From positions 434,001 through 498,000 of the forward strand of contig NZ_JAKGSC010000001.1 in NCBI RefSeq assembly GCF_022478115.1: a DNA stretch of 64,000 nt. The letters run 5' to 3'. The notes under the pieces are model-generated. The model searched no databases. It had not been told where the DNA came from and worked only from the letters and a program-made list of their open reading frames with translations. Source of the stretch: Tenacibaculum aquimarinum (GTDB taxonomy: Bacteria > Bacteroidota > Bacteroidia > Flavobacteriales > Flavobacteriaceae). This document shows, piece by piece, positions 18,389 through 27,256 of this stretch (within the stretch, counting starts at the first letter, position 1; every line of letters starts with the position of its first letter). Position numbers and translations under genes: made by a program.

Positions 18389-19141
18389 ATGTTAAAAATC
18401 AACAATTTACACGCGTCAATAGAAGATAAATCAATTTTAAAAGGATTGAATTTAGAAGTAAAAGCAGGTGAAGTTCACGCAATAATGGGACCAAATGGTG
18501 CTGGTAAAAGTACATTAGCTAATATTGTTGCTGGAAAAGAAGACTATGAAGTTACAGATGGATCTATTGAATTAAATGGAGAAGATATTAGCGAATTAGC
18601 AGCTGAAGAAAGAGCGCATAATGGTGTGTTTTTATCATTTCAATATCCTGTAGAAATTCCTGGAGTTTCTGTAACAAACTTTATTAAAACAGCTATTAAC
18701 GAAACTCGTAAAGCCAAAGGTTTAGAAGACATGCCTGCAAAAGACATGTTAAAAATGATTCGTGAGAAATCTGAATTATTAGAAATAGACCGTAAATTCT
18801 TATCTCGTTCTTTAAACGAAGGTTTTTCTGGAGGTGAAAAGAAAAGAAATGAGATTTTTCAAATGGCAATGTTAGAGCCAAAATTAGCTATTTTAGATGA
18901 GACAGATTCAGGTTTAGATATTGATGCTTTACGTATTGTTGCTAATGGTGTAAACAAGTTAAAATCTAAAGACAATGCAGTAGTTGTAATTACACACTAC
19001 CAACGTTTATTAGATTATATCGTTCCAGATTTTGTACACGTTTTACACGATGGAAAAATTGTAAAAACTGGAGATGCTTCTTTAGCTTTAGAATTAGAAG
19101 CAAAAGGATACGATTGGATTAAACAAGAAGTAAATTCTTAA
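18389..19141 (+). CDS. sufC: Fe-S assembly ATPase SufC
   Basis: The 250-residue ABC-type ATPase has Walker A GPNGAGKST (34-42), signature FSGGEKKRNE and Walker B LAILDETDSGLDID. The DETDSGLD form is characteristic of SufC. It hydrolyses ATP to drive cluster assembly on SufBD. It is 16 bp upstream of sufD. Confidence 0.95.
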   Translation: MLKINNLHASIEDKSILKGLNLEVKAGEVHAIMGPNGAGKSTLANIVAGKEDYEVTDGSIELNGEDISELAAEERAHNGVFLSFQYPVEIPGVSVTNFIKTAINETRKAKGLEDMPAKDMLKMIREKSELLEIDRKFLSRSLNEGFSGGEKKRNEIFQMAMLEPKLAILDETDSGLDIDALRIVANGVNKLKSKDNAVVVITHYQRLLDYIVPDFVHVLHDGKIVKTGDASLALELEAKGYDWIKQEVNS

Positions 19142-19156
19142 CAGGTAAATTGCAAA

Positions 19157-20470
19157 ATGGAATTAAAAGATAAAATAGTATCGTCTTATGTTGCTTTTGA
19201 AAATGATGTTGACATCAATTCAGAAATACATAATATACGTACAAAGGCATTACAAAATTTTGAAGAGTTAGGTTTTCCAACCAAAAAATTGGAAGCATGG
19301 AAATACACTTCTTTAAATTCAGTTTTAAAGAACGATTTTAGTATTTTTCCTAATAAAGAAAATACAATTGAATTTGCTGATGTAAAAAAATACTTTATAC
19401 ACGATATTGACACGTATAAAATTATTTTTATTGATGGGAAATACAGCTCTTTTCTTTCTGATGTAACGCACGATGGAAAAGATATTTGCTTACTATCTTC
19501 TGCTTTATCAAAAGCAAAATACAGTCCGGTAATTGAAAACTACTTCAATAAAATTGCAAAACAAGATAATTTAACATCGTTAAATACTGCATTTGCAAAC
19601 GAAGGTGCTTACATCTATATTCCTAAAAATGTAGAGGTAGAAAAGCCAATTCAAATTATAAACTTTACAACAGGTTCTGAAGCTGCAACTATGATTCAGC
19701 CAAGAAATTTAATTGTTGTTGAAGAAAATGCACATGTTCAAATTATAGAACGTCACCAAAGCTTAACAGACAATGCAGTATTGTCTAATATTGTAACAGA
19801 GGTGTATGCAGCTAAAAGTTCTACGGTAGATATTTATAAAATTCAGAACGATAATATAAATGCTTCATTAGTTGACAATACTTACATTGAGCAAAAAGAT
19901 AATAGTGTAGTTTCTGTACATACTTTTTCTTTTGGAGGAAATATTACTCGTAATAATTTAAATTTCTATCAACGTGGAGAACACATGGACTCTATCTTAA
20001 AAGGGATTACAATTATTGAAGGAAAACAACACGTAGATCACCACACTTTGGTACATCATATTGAACCAAATTGCGAATCTCATCAAGATTATAAAGGAAT
20101 TTTTGACGAGCGTTCTACAGGTGTTTTTAACGGTAAAGTAATTGTAAATAAAGAAGCTCAGAAAACAAATGCTTATCAACAAAACAACAATGTTTTAATA
20201 AGTGATAAAGCTACAATTAACGCAAAACCACAATTAGAAATTTTTGCTGATGATGTAAAATGTTCTCACGGTTGTACAATTGGTCAGTTAGATGATGATG
20301 CTTTATTTTACATGCAACAGCGTGGTATTCCTAAGAAAGAAGGAAAAGCATTGTTAATGTATGCTTTTGCAAATACAGTTTTAGAAAGTGTAAGAATACC
20401 AGAAGTAAAACAACGAATTAATAGGTTAATAGCGAAAAAATTAGGTGTTGATATTGGCTTTGATTTATAA
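19157..20470 (+). CDS. sufD: Fe-S assembly protein SufD
   Basis: The 437-residue paralogue of SufB has the SufD C-terminal segment VKCSHGCTIGQLDDDALFYMQQRG in outline. The conserved Cys and His of DVKCSHGCT lie near the SufB interface in the family. It completes the SufBCD complex. A strong terminator follows, so sufS, the cysteine desulfurase usually next in flavobacteria, is not in this operon here. Confidence 0.92.
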   Translation: MELKDKIVSSYVAFENDVDINSEIHNIRTKALQNFEELGFPTKKLEAWKYTSLNSVLKNDFSIFPNKENTIEFADVKKYFIHDIDTYKIIFIDGKYSSFLSDVTHDGKDICLLSSALSKAKYSPVIENYFNKIAKQDNLTSLNTAFANEGAYIYIPKNVEVEKPIQIINFTTGSEAATMIQPRNLIVVEENAHVQIIERHQSLTDNAVLSNIVTEVYAAKSSTVDIYKIQNDNINASLVDNTYIEQKDNSVVSVHTFSFGGNITRNNLNFYQRGEHMDSILKGITIIEGKQHVDHHTLVHHIEPNCESHQDYKGIFDERSTGVFNGKVIVNKEAQKTNAYQQNNNVLISDKATINAKPQLEIFADDVKCSHGCTIGQLDDDALFYMQQRGIPKKEGKALLMYAFANTVLESVRIPEVKQRINRLIAKKLGVDIGFDL

Positions 20471-20494
20471 TATCTAATAACACTTTATTATATT

Positions 20495-20523
20495 AAAAAA
20501 CCACGCAATTTGCGTGGTTTTTT
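20495..20523 (+). terminator. Terminator of the suf operon
   Basis: Stem CCACGCA (20501-20507) / TGCGTGG (20511-20517) has a 3-nt loop. It is preceded by six A and followed by seven T, so it could work in both directions. Confidence 0.9.
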
Positions 20524-20535
20524 TACGTCTTGTAA

Positions 20536-20597
20536 CTCCTGCGAAGGCAGGAATCTATTCTTACTTTATTTGGATTCCTGCCTTTGCAGGAATGACA
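20536..20597. repeat. REP-like inverted repeat pair, copy 1
   Basis: Two arms each form a small hairpin: TCCTGCGAAGGCAGGA on the left and TTCCTGCCTTTGCAGGAA on the right. The arms are also inverted relative to each other. A second copy is at 38243-38320. Both lie between convergent genes. Confidence 0.8.
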
Positions 20598-20621
20598 GAT
20601 AACCTAAAAACGCAAAATTTT

Positions 20622-21500
20622 CTATTCAGCTATTTTTTCTCCCATTTTAACAAAAGATTCAATCTTATTTTTTGTGTTGGTAAGAATATCTTGGTCAATT
20701 TTAATTTTGTCTTTATCTACTAAAATAACAACTGTAGAACCTCCAAAAGCAAAATAACCCATTTCATCTCCTTTATTCAAAGGTTTATTTGGTGTATAGG
20801 TTTCTATAATAGTTCCTACCATTGTAGCACCTACAGGAGCCAATAAAACTTCACCTTTATCTTCTGTTTTTAACTCACAAAACTCACGTTTATTTTCACA
20901 AAAAACTTTGGTAAAATTACTTGCTAAAGCGTGTGGAGAAACAGAAAAATAACTCCCTTTTATTGTTGTGGTTTTTGTTGGAATACCATCATACGGAAAA
21001 TGAAAACGGTGATAATCATTAGGTGCTAATCTTAAAATTAACATGGAAGCATTTTTATACTTTTCAGCTAAGCTTTCACTTCCTAAAAATTCTGAAAGTG
21101 TAAACTCTCTTCCTTTTACAAAGAAGTTATGAACTTCAGAAATATCTTCAAAGGCTAACAATCTTCCATCTCCGGGTGAAACAAAATTACTTTCTATTGG
21201 ACGTGCTGATGGTTTTAGTTTTCGATAGAAAAAATCGTTAAACGTAGTAAATTCTTCTATTTTTTTAACCGACTCGGTCATGTCAATTTTTAACTCTTCA
21301 ACAAAACCTTTAATCTTTTCAACAGATGAAGGTTTGTCCATTCTTCTACCATAAAAAGAAGAAATAAACTTTCGTTTTGCTATTGGTAACAAGGTTAACT
21401 TTGCAAACGGATTGTTGTAAAAAAACTTAAGTAAGTTTTCTGCAGGCGGAGTTTCTGTTTGTAATTCGCCAGTTTTTCTGTTTATATATTTAATTGTCAT
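20622..21500 (-). CDS. psd: Phosphatidylserine decarboxylase
   Basis: The 292-residue protein belongs to the membrane-associated decarboxylase family that makes phosphatidylethanolamine. Seen are SPGDGRLLAFE (Asp of the maturation triad region), LAPNDYHRFHFP and the C-terminal self-cleavage region FGGSTVVIL, in which the Ser becomes the pyruvoyl group. The GGST form in place of LGST is common in Bacteroidota. It is adjacent to the helicase gene on the same strand. Confidence 0.92.
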   Translation of the reverse strand: MTIKYINRKTGELQTETPPAENLLKFFYNNPFAKLTLLPIAKRKFISSFYGRRMDKPSSVEKIKGFVEELKIDMTESVKKIEEFTTFNDFFYRKLKPSARPIESNFVSPGDGRLLAFEDISEVHNFFVKGREFTLSEFLGSESLAEKYKNASMLILRLAPNDYHRFHFPYDGIPTKTTTIKGSYFSVSPHALASNFTKVFCENKREFCELKTEDKGEVLLAPVGATMVGTIIETYTPNKPLNKGDEMGYFAFGGSTVVILVDKDKIKIDQDILTNTKNKIESFVKMGEKIAE

Positions 21501-21543
21501 TAAAAAATTTTATAAAGAATGGTTAAAGATAATGCTTCAGAAA

Positions 21544-23952
21544 TTAAACTTCCATAGACATTAAAACCATTTTTAATTCCATATAGGTAAAACTTGGATC
21601 CACCTTTTCTTTTAGTGCTGTTAATCCTTTTACATCGCCAGCTGCTTCTACTTCATTTAATATTTTTTTATAGCGCTTTAATTCAATTAATTCTAGCACA
21701 TCTATTTCTCCTGAAGAAATATAATTTGCTAAATGATTTTCTATAGTTCCGGCAGTTAAACTGCGTGCTTTTGCAATTTCTTTTATAGAAAGTCCAGATT
21801 TAAACAACTCAAATGTTATTTGTTTCGTTGGTTTTTTGTCTTCCTTTTTTTGCTCGTTGAATTTGTTGATTCCGTTTTCTTCACAATAACTGTTTATTAC
21901 TTCTAAAATTTCTTCGCCATATTTAGAAACTCTAATTTTACCCATTCCTGAAATTTTTAACAATTCAGATTCGGTTCTTGGAAGAAGATCACACATTGCG
22001 TATAAAGTTTCTTGCGTAAAAATTTGAAAAGCAGGTATACTTTCGGTAATTCTAATTTCGTCTCTTAATTCACGTAATTTTAACGCTAAAATAGGATCTC
22101 TTTTAGAAGAAAGTTTCTTTTTCTTTTTGGTTGGCGCTGTTTTTTGTAAAACCGCTTTAGCTCTTACTTCTAAATAACTTTTGGTTTTAAATCCATTATT
22201 CATTTTCTGAAGCGCAAATAATTTTTCCATCAATTTTTCTTGCAACGCATCAAACTGTTTTGAGAAATCTTTTTTTACCGCTTTATTATCTGTTGAAAAC
22301 TCTATAGCATTCAACGGTTTTAAAATATTCTCTTTTGTTTGCGTTATAAAATAATCGAGTGCTTTTGCAAAACGTTCTTGAATTTGCGAGCTATTTTCAG
22401 GTAAAATACCATCTTCATTAATTTGAGCCAATTGATTTCTAAATCCGCTTGAAACTTTCATTAACGCAACAACTCCTTTGTCTTTTATAATTTGAAGATG
22501 ATCAATAACTTCTCCTTTTATACTTGTTCTATTTTTATAAAAGATATCAATTAAACGTGTTGTTGGATATAAAAAAGGTTGATAGTCGAATAATTCTGAG
22601 ATTAAATTCAACTGAAATTGTTGTTCCGATTTGTTTAAAATACGTTCATCTGGATGATTTTCTTCAACGGATTCATTAAAAGAACTTACTGTTTTATCAT
22701 TTATAATTGCGTTGCTTGTAATTGGTGTTTTTAAGACCAAACCTTCTAAAGAGGTACATCTACTCATTGCAACATACGTTTGTCCGTGTGCAAATGAAGC
22801 TTCCGCATCAATAATTGCTTTTTCAAAGGTTAAACCTTGACTTTTATGAATGGTAATTGCCCAAGCCAAGCGTAATGGAATTTGTTTAAACGAACCTGAA
22901 ACATCTTCTTTTATCTCTTTTGTTTCTTCGTTAATTGAATAATTTATGTTTTCCCAAGTTTCTCTTTCTGCTACTATTTCGTCAATTTCATCGCCACATT
23001 GTACGGTTACATTTTCTCTTGTAATATCAGTTACAATTCCTATTTTACCGTTGAAAAATCTTTTTTCTGGCGAAGAATCATTTTTGATAAACATAACTTG
23101 CGCACCAACTTTTAATTCTAGTTTTTCTGAATTTGGAAACGAATTTTCATTGAATTTACCAGAAACCTCAGCATCAAAAAAGTAACTTCTGTTAGAAATT
23201 TTATTCAGTTCAGAATCGTTAATTAAATTGGCTCTGTTATTATGTGTAGTTAAAGTTATGTAACCTTCTTCTTTGGTTGGTGAAAAAGTTGGATTGTAGC
23301 GTTTGTTTAAAATTTCAGCAGATTTTTCTGATAATTTATCGTTTCTAATTTCATTTAGAATTGTTATAAAGTCTTCATTCTTCTGACGATAAATATGCTT
23401 CAATTCAATAGAAACCACATTTGCTTCCTGGTACGCTTGAGAACTAAAAAAGTAAACGGTATTGTAATATTGTTGCAGTAAACTCCATTCGTTTGGTCTA
23501 ACAACTGGCGCTAATTGTTGCAAATCTCCAATCATTAAAACTTGCGCGCCACCAAATACTTTGTTTCGGTTTTTGTATCTACGCATAACTTGATCTATTC
23601 CATCTAACAAATCGGCTCTTACCATAGAAATTTCATCAATAATTACTAAATCAAGCGATTTTATAATATCAATTTTTGTTCTTGAAAACTTACGTTGTTG
23701 GTTTGTATTGGCAATCTGATTTGGTAAAATAGGTCCAAATGGCATTTGAAAAAACGAATGAATAGTAACACCTTTTGCGTTAATTGCTGCAACACCTGTT
23801 GGCGCAACAATTACCATTCTTTTTAAAGATTCGCTTTTAATTTTATGTAGAAACGTAGTTTTTCCTGTACCTGCTTTTCCTGTGATAAAAAGATTTCTAT
23901 CGGTTTTTTCTATAAACTGTAAGGCAAGTTCTAATTCAGGATTTTTAGGCAT
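21544..23952 (-). CDS. PIF1/RecD-like DNA helicase with HRDC and HTH domains
   Basis: The 802-residue SF1B helicase has Walker A GKAGTGKTT (25-33), Walker B VIIDEIS and a C-terminal helicase motif region AWAITIHKSQGLTFEKAI (motif V/VI). An HRDC-like region (near 640-710, LRELRDEIR ... ISGMGKIRVSKYGEEIL) follows. A helix-turn-helix of the HTH_40 type (KSGLSIKEIAKARSLTAGTI) lies near 735-760. This fusion is frequent in Bacteroidota. It probably unwinds DNA during repair or recombination. No partner genes are near. Confidence 0.88.
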   Translation of the reverse strand: MPKNPELELALQFIEKTDRNLFITGKAGTGKTTFLHKIKSESLKRMVIVAPTGVAAINAKGVTIHSFFQMPFGPILPNQIANTNQQRKFSRTKIDIIKSLDLVIIDEISMVRADLLDGIDQVMRRYKNRNKVFGGAQVLMIGDLQQLAPVVRPNEWSLLQQYYNTVYFFSSQAYQEANVVSIELKHIYRQKNEDFITILNEIRNDKLSEKSAEILNKRYNPTFSPTKEEGYITLTTHNNRANLINDSELNKISNRSYFFDAEVSGKFNENSFPNSEKLELKVGAQVMFIKNDSSPEKRFFNGKIGIVTDITRENVTVQCGDEIDEIVAERETWENINYSINEETKEIKEDVSGSFKQIPLRLAWAITIHKSQGLTFEKAIIDAEASFAHGQTYVAMSRCTSLEGLVLKTPITSNAIINDKTVSSFNESVEENHPDERILNKSEQQFQLNLISELFDYQPFLYPTTRLIDIFYKNRTSIKGEVIDHLQIIKDKGVVALMKVSSGFRNQLAQINEDGILPENSSQIQERFAKALDYFITQTKENILKPLNAIEFSTDNKAVKKDFSKQFDALQEKLMEKLFALQKMNNGFKTKSYLEVRAKAVLQKTAPTKKKKKLSSKRDPILALKLRELRDEIRITESIPAFQIFTQETLYAMCDLLPRTESELLKISGMGKIRVSKYGEEILEVINSYCEENGINKFNEQKKEDKKPTKQITFELFKSGLSIKEIAKARSLTAGTIENHLANYISSGEIDVLELIELKRYKKILNEVEAAGDVKGLTALKEKVDPSFTYMELKMVLMSMEV

Positions 23953-24006
23953 TGTAGCTTTTTAGGATGCAAGGTAAAGAATACCTATTTATTTTCTTAC
24001 TATTTT

Positions 24007-25170
24007 CTACCTCTTTCTCAATGAAATTAAACCTAATATTGGGCCAATTGCTAAAATCATAAAAATTTTATTTGAATCTACTATATTGGTTAAACTAGTA
24101 ATATATTGAATACTAATAATTGTAATAGAAAAACCAATACAATTAACAATTGTAAGCGCAGTTCCTTTTAATTTTATAGGTGCATTTTGCGCAACTAGAG
24201 TAGACAAAAGAGGCGAGTCTGCTATAACAACAAATGCCCAAAATATTAGAAAACTTAAAAATAATATTTCATTGTTACTCCCCAAAATTAATGGAGAAAT
24301 AATACAACATAAACAAGACAAAAACAATGCGATAAAAGCGGTTTTCTTTATACCAATTAACTTAGAAATATAACCACTAAAAATACAAGCAATGCTTCCT
24401 GTTGCAATAATTATAAAAGACCAAAGAGAAATATTAAGAGACAGTTCTTGATGTAAGCTATATTTCTTTAAAATAACTGGAACAAATGCCCAAAAAGCAT
24501 ACAATTCCCACATATGTCCAAAATAACCAAAAGCAGCGGATCTAAATTTTTTATGACGGAAGACTTTAAAGAATGCAAATAAATTTGTTTTCTGACTAGG
24601 TTTCCTAAAAGGCCCATTAGGAACAAGTAGTAACATTATTAAACCTCCTAAAAAGGCAAGTGTAGATGTTGTAAGTATTGTGTATTTCCAAGAGTAATAA
24701 CCTGTTATATTTTTTAGTAAATGCGGAAAAGCTGTTCCTAAAACTAAAGCTCCAACTAAAAACCCTAAAGATTTACCAAGATTATCTTTATAATAATCGG
24801 CAGCTATTTTCATTCCTACAGGATAGATTCCTGCTAGAAAAAAACCTGTAAAAAAACGCATTGAAAGTAAACTGGCTATGTTATTGTGGTCCCATAAAAC
24901 ACCTAAATTTAATAAAGCACCCAAAAAAGCACTTATAAAAAATACTTTAGAAGGAGAAAAGCGATCTACAACTGTTAAAATAGCAAATGTTAACGTACCA
25001 ATAATAAATCCAAACTGTACTGCTGAAGTTAAATGGCCTAATGCATTATTATTTAAGTTGAAAGTAGTAACTAAATCATTAATAACGCCATTACCTGCAA
25101 ACCAAAGAGAGGTGCAGAAAAATTGAGAAATTACAATTATCGGAAGAATTATCTTAGCGTTTCTAGGCAC
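24007..25170 (-). CDS. Major facilitator superfamily transporter
   Basis: The 387-residue protein has about 12 hydrophobic segments and MFS-type loops (VDRFSPSKVFF after segment 2). Substrate is unknown; the CynX/YPT-like subfamily is possible. Its start overlaps the end of the upstream DUF2200 gene by 8 bp, so the two form an operon. Confidence 0.8.
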   Translation of the reverse strand: MPRNAKIILPIIVISQFFCTSLWFAGNGVINDLVTTFNLNNNALGHLTSAVQFGFIIGTLTFAILTVVDRFSPSKVFFISAFLGALLNLGVLWDHNNIASLLSMRFFTGFFLAGIYPVGMKIAADYYKDNLGKSLGFLVGALVLGTAFPHLLKNITGYYSWKYTILTTSTLAFLGGLIMLLLVPNGPFRKPSQKTNLFAFFKVFRHKKFRSAAFGYFGHMWELYAFWAFVPVILKKYSLHQELSLNISLWSFIIIATGSIACIFSGYISKLIGIKKTAFIALFLSCLCCIISPLILGSNNEILFLSFLIFWAFVVIADSPLLSTLVAQNAPIKLKGTALTIVNCIGFSITIISIQYITSLTNIVDSNKIFMILAIGPILGLISLRKR

Positions 25171-25531
25171 GTAAAATCTTTTCCATTTTTCTACCTTTAG
25201 CTAATTCATCTATTAGCTTTTCCATTTGTCTGCATTGTTTGTATAATGTAAACTCCTCTTCAATTTCTTCAATTCTATAACCACAAACAACACCTTTTAT
25301 CATGTGTGAATTAGGATGTAAAGTAGCTTCTTCAAAAAAGGTTCTATAGGTTACTTTTTCTTCAATAAGCGATTTCAATTTTTCTTCATTAAAACCCGTA
25401 AACCATTCTAATACTTGATGAAAATCTTCTCTTGTTCTACCATTTTTCTCCAATCTATTCCAGTAAAGTGGATAAATAGTTGCGAAGATCATATTGGCAA
25501 CTTGCTCGTTTTTTTTGGTGGTTACTTTCAT
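25163..25531 (-). CDS. DUF2200-family protein
   Basis: The 122-residue soluble protein begins with MKVTTKKNEQVANMIFATIYPLY in outline and contains VLEWFTGF and the C-terminal MEKLIDELAKGRKMEKILR. This is the DUF2200 pattern of small bacterial proteins of unknown function. Length is typical. It overlaps the MFS gene by 8 bp. Confidence 0.85.
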   Translation of the reverse strand: MKVTTKKNEQVANMIFATIYPLYWNRLEKNGRTREDFHQVLEWFTGFNEEKLKSLIEEKVTYRTFFEEATLHPNSHMIKGVVCGYRIEEIEEEFTLYKQCRQMEKLIDELAKGRKMEKILRA

Positions 25532-25604
25532 TTTATAGGTTCTAAATAATGATGGAGCAATTTACGAAATTATGTTAATGTAAATACTTGGATTTTTTAG
25601 CAAG

Positions 25605-25663
25605 TTCGCTAACGTTAACACTGATATGTGTCGTTTCAATGACTTATATCAGTAGTTAGCGAA
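25605..25663. repeat. Inverted repeat between DUF2200 and sucB
   Basis: TTCGCTAAC (25605-25613) pairs with GTTAGCGAA (25655-25663), and the inner ACTGATAT (25620-25627) pairs with ATATCAGT (25646-25653), around a loop of about 18 nt. The 367-bp gap 25532-25898 holds this hairpin, a dispersed-repeat copy and the sucB terminator. I see no gene in it. Confidence 0.65.
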
Positions 25664-25739
25664 GTTATCTTTTTTTAAGGAGAAAGTCAAGAGGAAAAAC
25701 GCTAACATTAAGAATCAAAAAAAACTCGCAAACAAGTTT

Positions 25740-25818
25740 AGCCCTGATTGAGCGGTTTGTTTGAGCTCTTTTTTGAGGAACGAAAAAAAAGCGAGTAGCG
25801 AAAGCAGGAAATAGCTTC
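25740..25818 (+). repeat. Dispersed structured repeat, copy B
   Basis: The closing pairs are AGCCCTG ... CAGG(AAAT)AGCT. The inner arm is type 2: TTTGAGCTCTTTTTT ... AAAAAAAAGCGAGTAGCG. It has the same flanks as copy E at 57985-58053 but a different inner arm. Confidence 0.75.
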
Positions 25819-25822
25819 AAAC

Positions 25823-25854
25823 AAAAAAAATCCCAAGTATAAAACTTGGGATTT
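25823..25854 (-). terminator. Terminator of sucB
   Basis: AAATCCCAAGT (25828-25838) pairs with ACTTGGGATTT (25844-25854). On the minus strand the stem is followed by a run of T, so it ends transcription from sucB. Confidence 0.88.
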
Positions 25855-25898
25855 GTATCTCTAAAAATCTAATTGTCTAAAATTCTGACAATCTAATA

Positions 25899-27113
25899 CT
25901 ACATTTCAAATGCTTTTGTTGGGTTGTTGTCTAATAACAATTCCATCGGATTTTCTAATGCTTCTTTAACAGCCACTAAGAAACCAACCGATTCTTTACC
26001 GTCAATAATTCTGTGATCGTACGATAAAGCAACGTACATAATTGGCTGAATTACCACTTGTCCATCAACAGCCATTGGTCTGTTTACAATGTTGTGCATT
26101 CCTAAAATTGCACTTTGCGGTGGATTGATAATTGGTGTAGATAACATAGAACCAAAAACACCTCCGTTTGTAATTGTAAACGTTCCTCCAGTCATTTCAT
26201 CCACTGTAATTTGTCCATCACGAGCTCTAATTGCTAAACGTTTTACTTCGCTTTCTACACCTCTAAAAGATAAGTTTTCTGCATTTCTAATTACAGGAAC
26301 CATTAATCCTTTTGGTCCAGAAACTGCGATAGAAACATCTATAAAATCGAATGATACCATTTCTTTTCCGTCAATCATAGAATTTACTGCTGGGTACATT
26401 TCTAATGCACGTGCAACTGCTTTTGTAAAAAAGCTCATAAATCCTAAACCAACACCATGTTTTTCTTTAAAAGGAACTTTAAATTGAGAACGTAAATCGA
26501 AAATTGGCTGCATGTTTACTTCGTTAAACGTAGTTAACATTGCAGTTTCATTTTTTACAGTAACTAAACGTTCTGCAACTTTTCTACGTAACATAGACAT
26601 TTTCTTGCGAGAAGTTCCACGAGTTCCGCTTGCTGGTTGTGTTCCCATAGAAGGTACTGCTTTTACAGCGTCTTCTTTAGTTACACGACCGTCTTTTCCT
26701 GTTCCTTTAACAGTACCGGCTTCCATTCCTTTTTCAGCTAAAATTTTCTTTGCTGCTGGAGATGCAGTTCCTGTTGCATAGGTTGCAGCTTTGGGAGCTT
26801 CTTTAACTTCTACTTTCTTTTCTTCTGGTTTAGTTTCTGCTTTTGGAGCAGTAGAAGAACCTTCTGGTTTTGCAGCAGCAGTATCAATTAAACACACAAC
26901 TGCGCCAACTTCTACAGCATCACCTTCTTCAGCTTTTAAAGTAATAATACCACTTTCTTCTGCCGGTAATTCTAACGTTGCTTTGTCTGAATCTACTTCG
27001 GCAATTGGTTGATCTTTTTCAACATAATCGCCATCTTCAACTAGCCAAGTTGCAATTTCTACTTCTGTAATTGATTCTCCCGGAGAAGGAACTTTCATTT
27101 CTAAAACACTCAT
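25899..27113 (-). CDS. sucB: 2-oxoglutarate dehydrogenase E2, dihydrolipoyl succinyltransferase
   Basis: The 404-residue protein has an N-terminal lipoyl domain with Lys44 in [11 protein letters not shown], an Ala/Pro/Glu-rich linker and a peripheral subunit-binding domain ([12 protein letters not shown], about 115-150). The catalytic domain carries DHRIIDG with His367 and Asp371 near the C-terminus. It transfers succinyl groups to CoA in the TCA cycle. It is downstream of sucA, about 140 bp away, with a dispersed repeat copy between them, so expression of the two may be partly separate. The E3 gene is not in this window. Confidence 0.95.
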   Translation of the reverse strand: MSVLEMKVPSPGESITEVEIATWLVEDGDYVEKDQPIAEVDSDKATLELPAEESGIITLKAEEGDAVEVGAVVCLIDTAAAKPEGSSTAPKAETKPEEKKVEVKEAPKAATYATGTASPAAKKILAEKGMEAGTVKGTGKDGRVTKEDAVKAVPSMGTQPASGTRGTSRKKMSMLRRKVAERLVTVKNETAMLTTFNEVNMQPIFDLRSQFKVPFKEKHGVGLGFMSFFTKAVARALEMYPAVNSMIDGKEMVSFDFIDVSIAVSGPKGLMVPVIRNAENLSFRGVESEVKRLAIRARDGQITVDEMTGGTFTITNGGVFGSMLSTPIINPPQSAILGMHNIVNRPMAVDGQVVIQPIMYVALSYDHRIIDGKESVGFLVAVKEALENPMELLLDNNPTKAFEM

Positions 27114-27170
27114 GGTTTCTTAATTTATTTTAATCTGAAATTCTATTTTATTCTTTTTGGACGTTTTAAC

Positions 27171-27236
27171 GGGCTTTCCACTATATCTTTTTTATTTTTC
27201 ATAAAAAAGGATGCCATTTCAATCCCTAACGCACGC
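27171..27236 (-). repeat. Dispersed structured repeat, copy C
   Basis: Read on the minus strand it starts GCGTGCGTTAGGGATTGAA and then has the type-1 arms TGGCATCCTTTTTT and AAAAAAGATATAGTGGAAAGCCC. The distal closing strand is diverged here. It lies between sucA and sucB, inside what would be a common transcript. Confidence 0.7.
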
Positions 27237-27256
27237 TTACTTATTATGTTCTGTTA

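Noticed and set aside
26089..27012. Plus-strand ORFs opposite sucB (26089-26487, 26512-26781, 26791-27012)
   Set aside because: They are Val/Ser/Pro-rich mirror frames of a well-conserved gene and have no recognisable domains.
27171..27236. Perfect closing stem in repeat copy C
   Set aside because: The start GCGTGCGTTAGG is kept, but the partner strand reads TTAAAACG and does not pair well, so it was not counted as covariation support.
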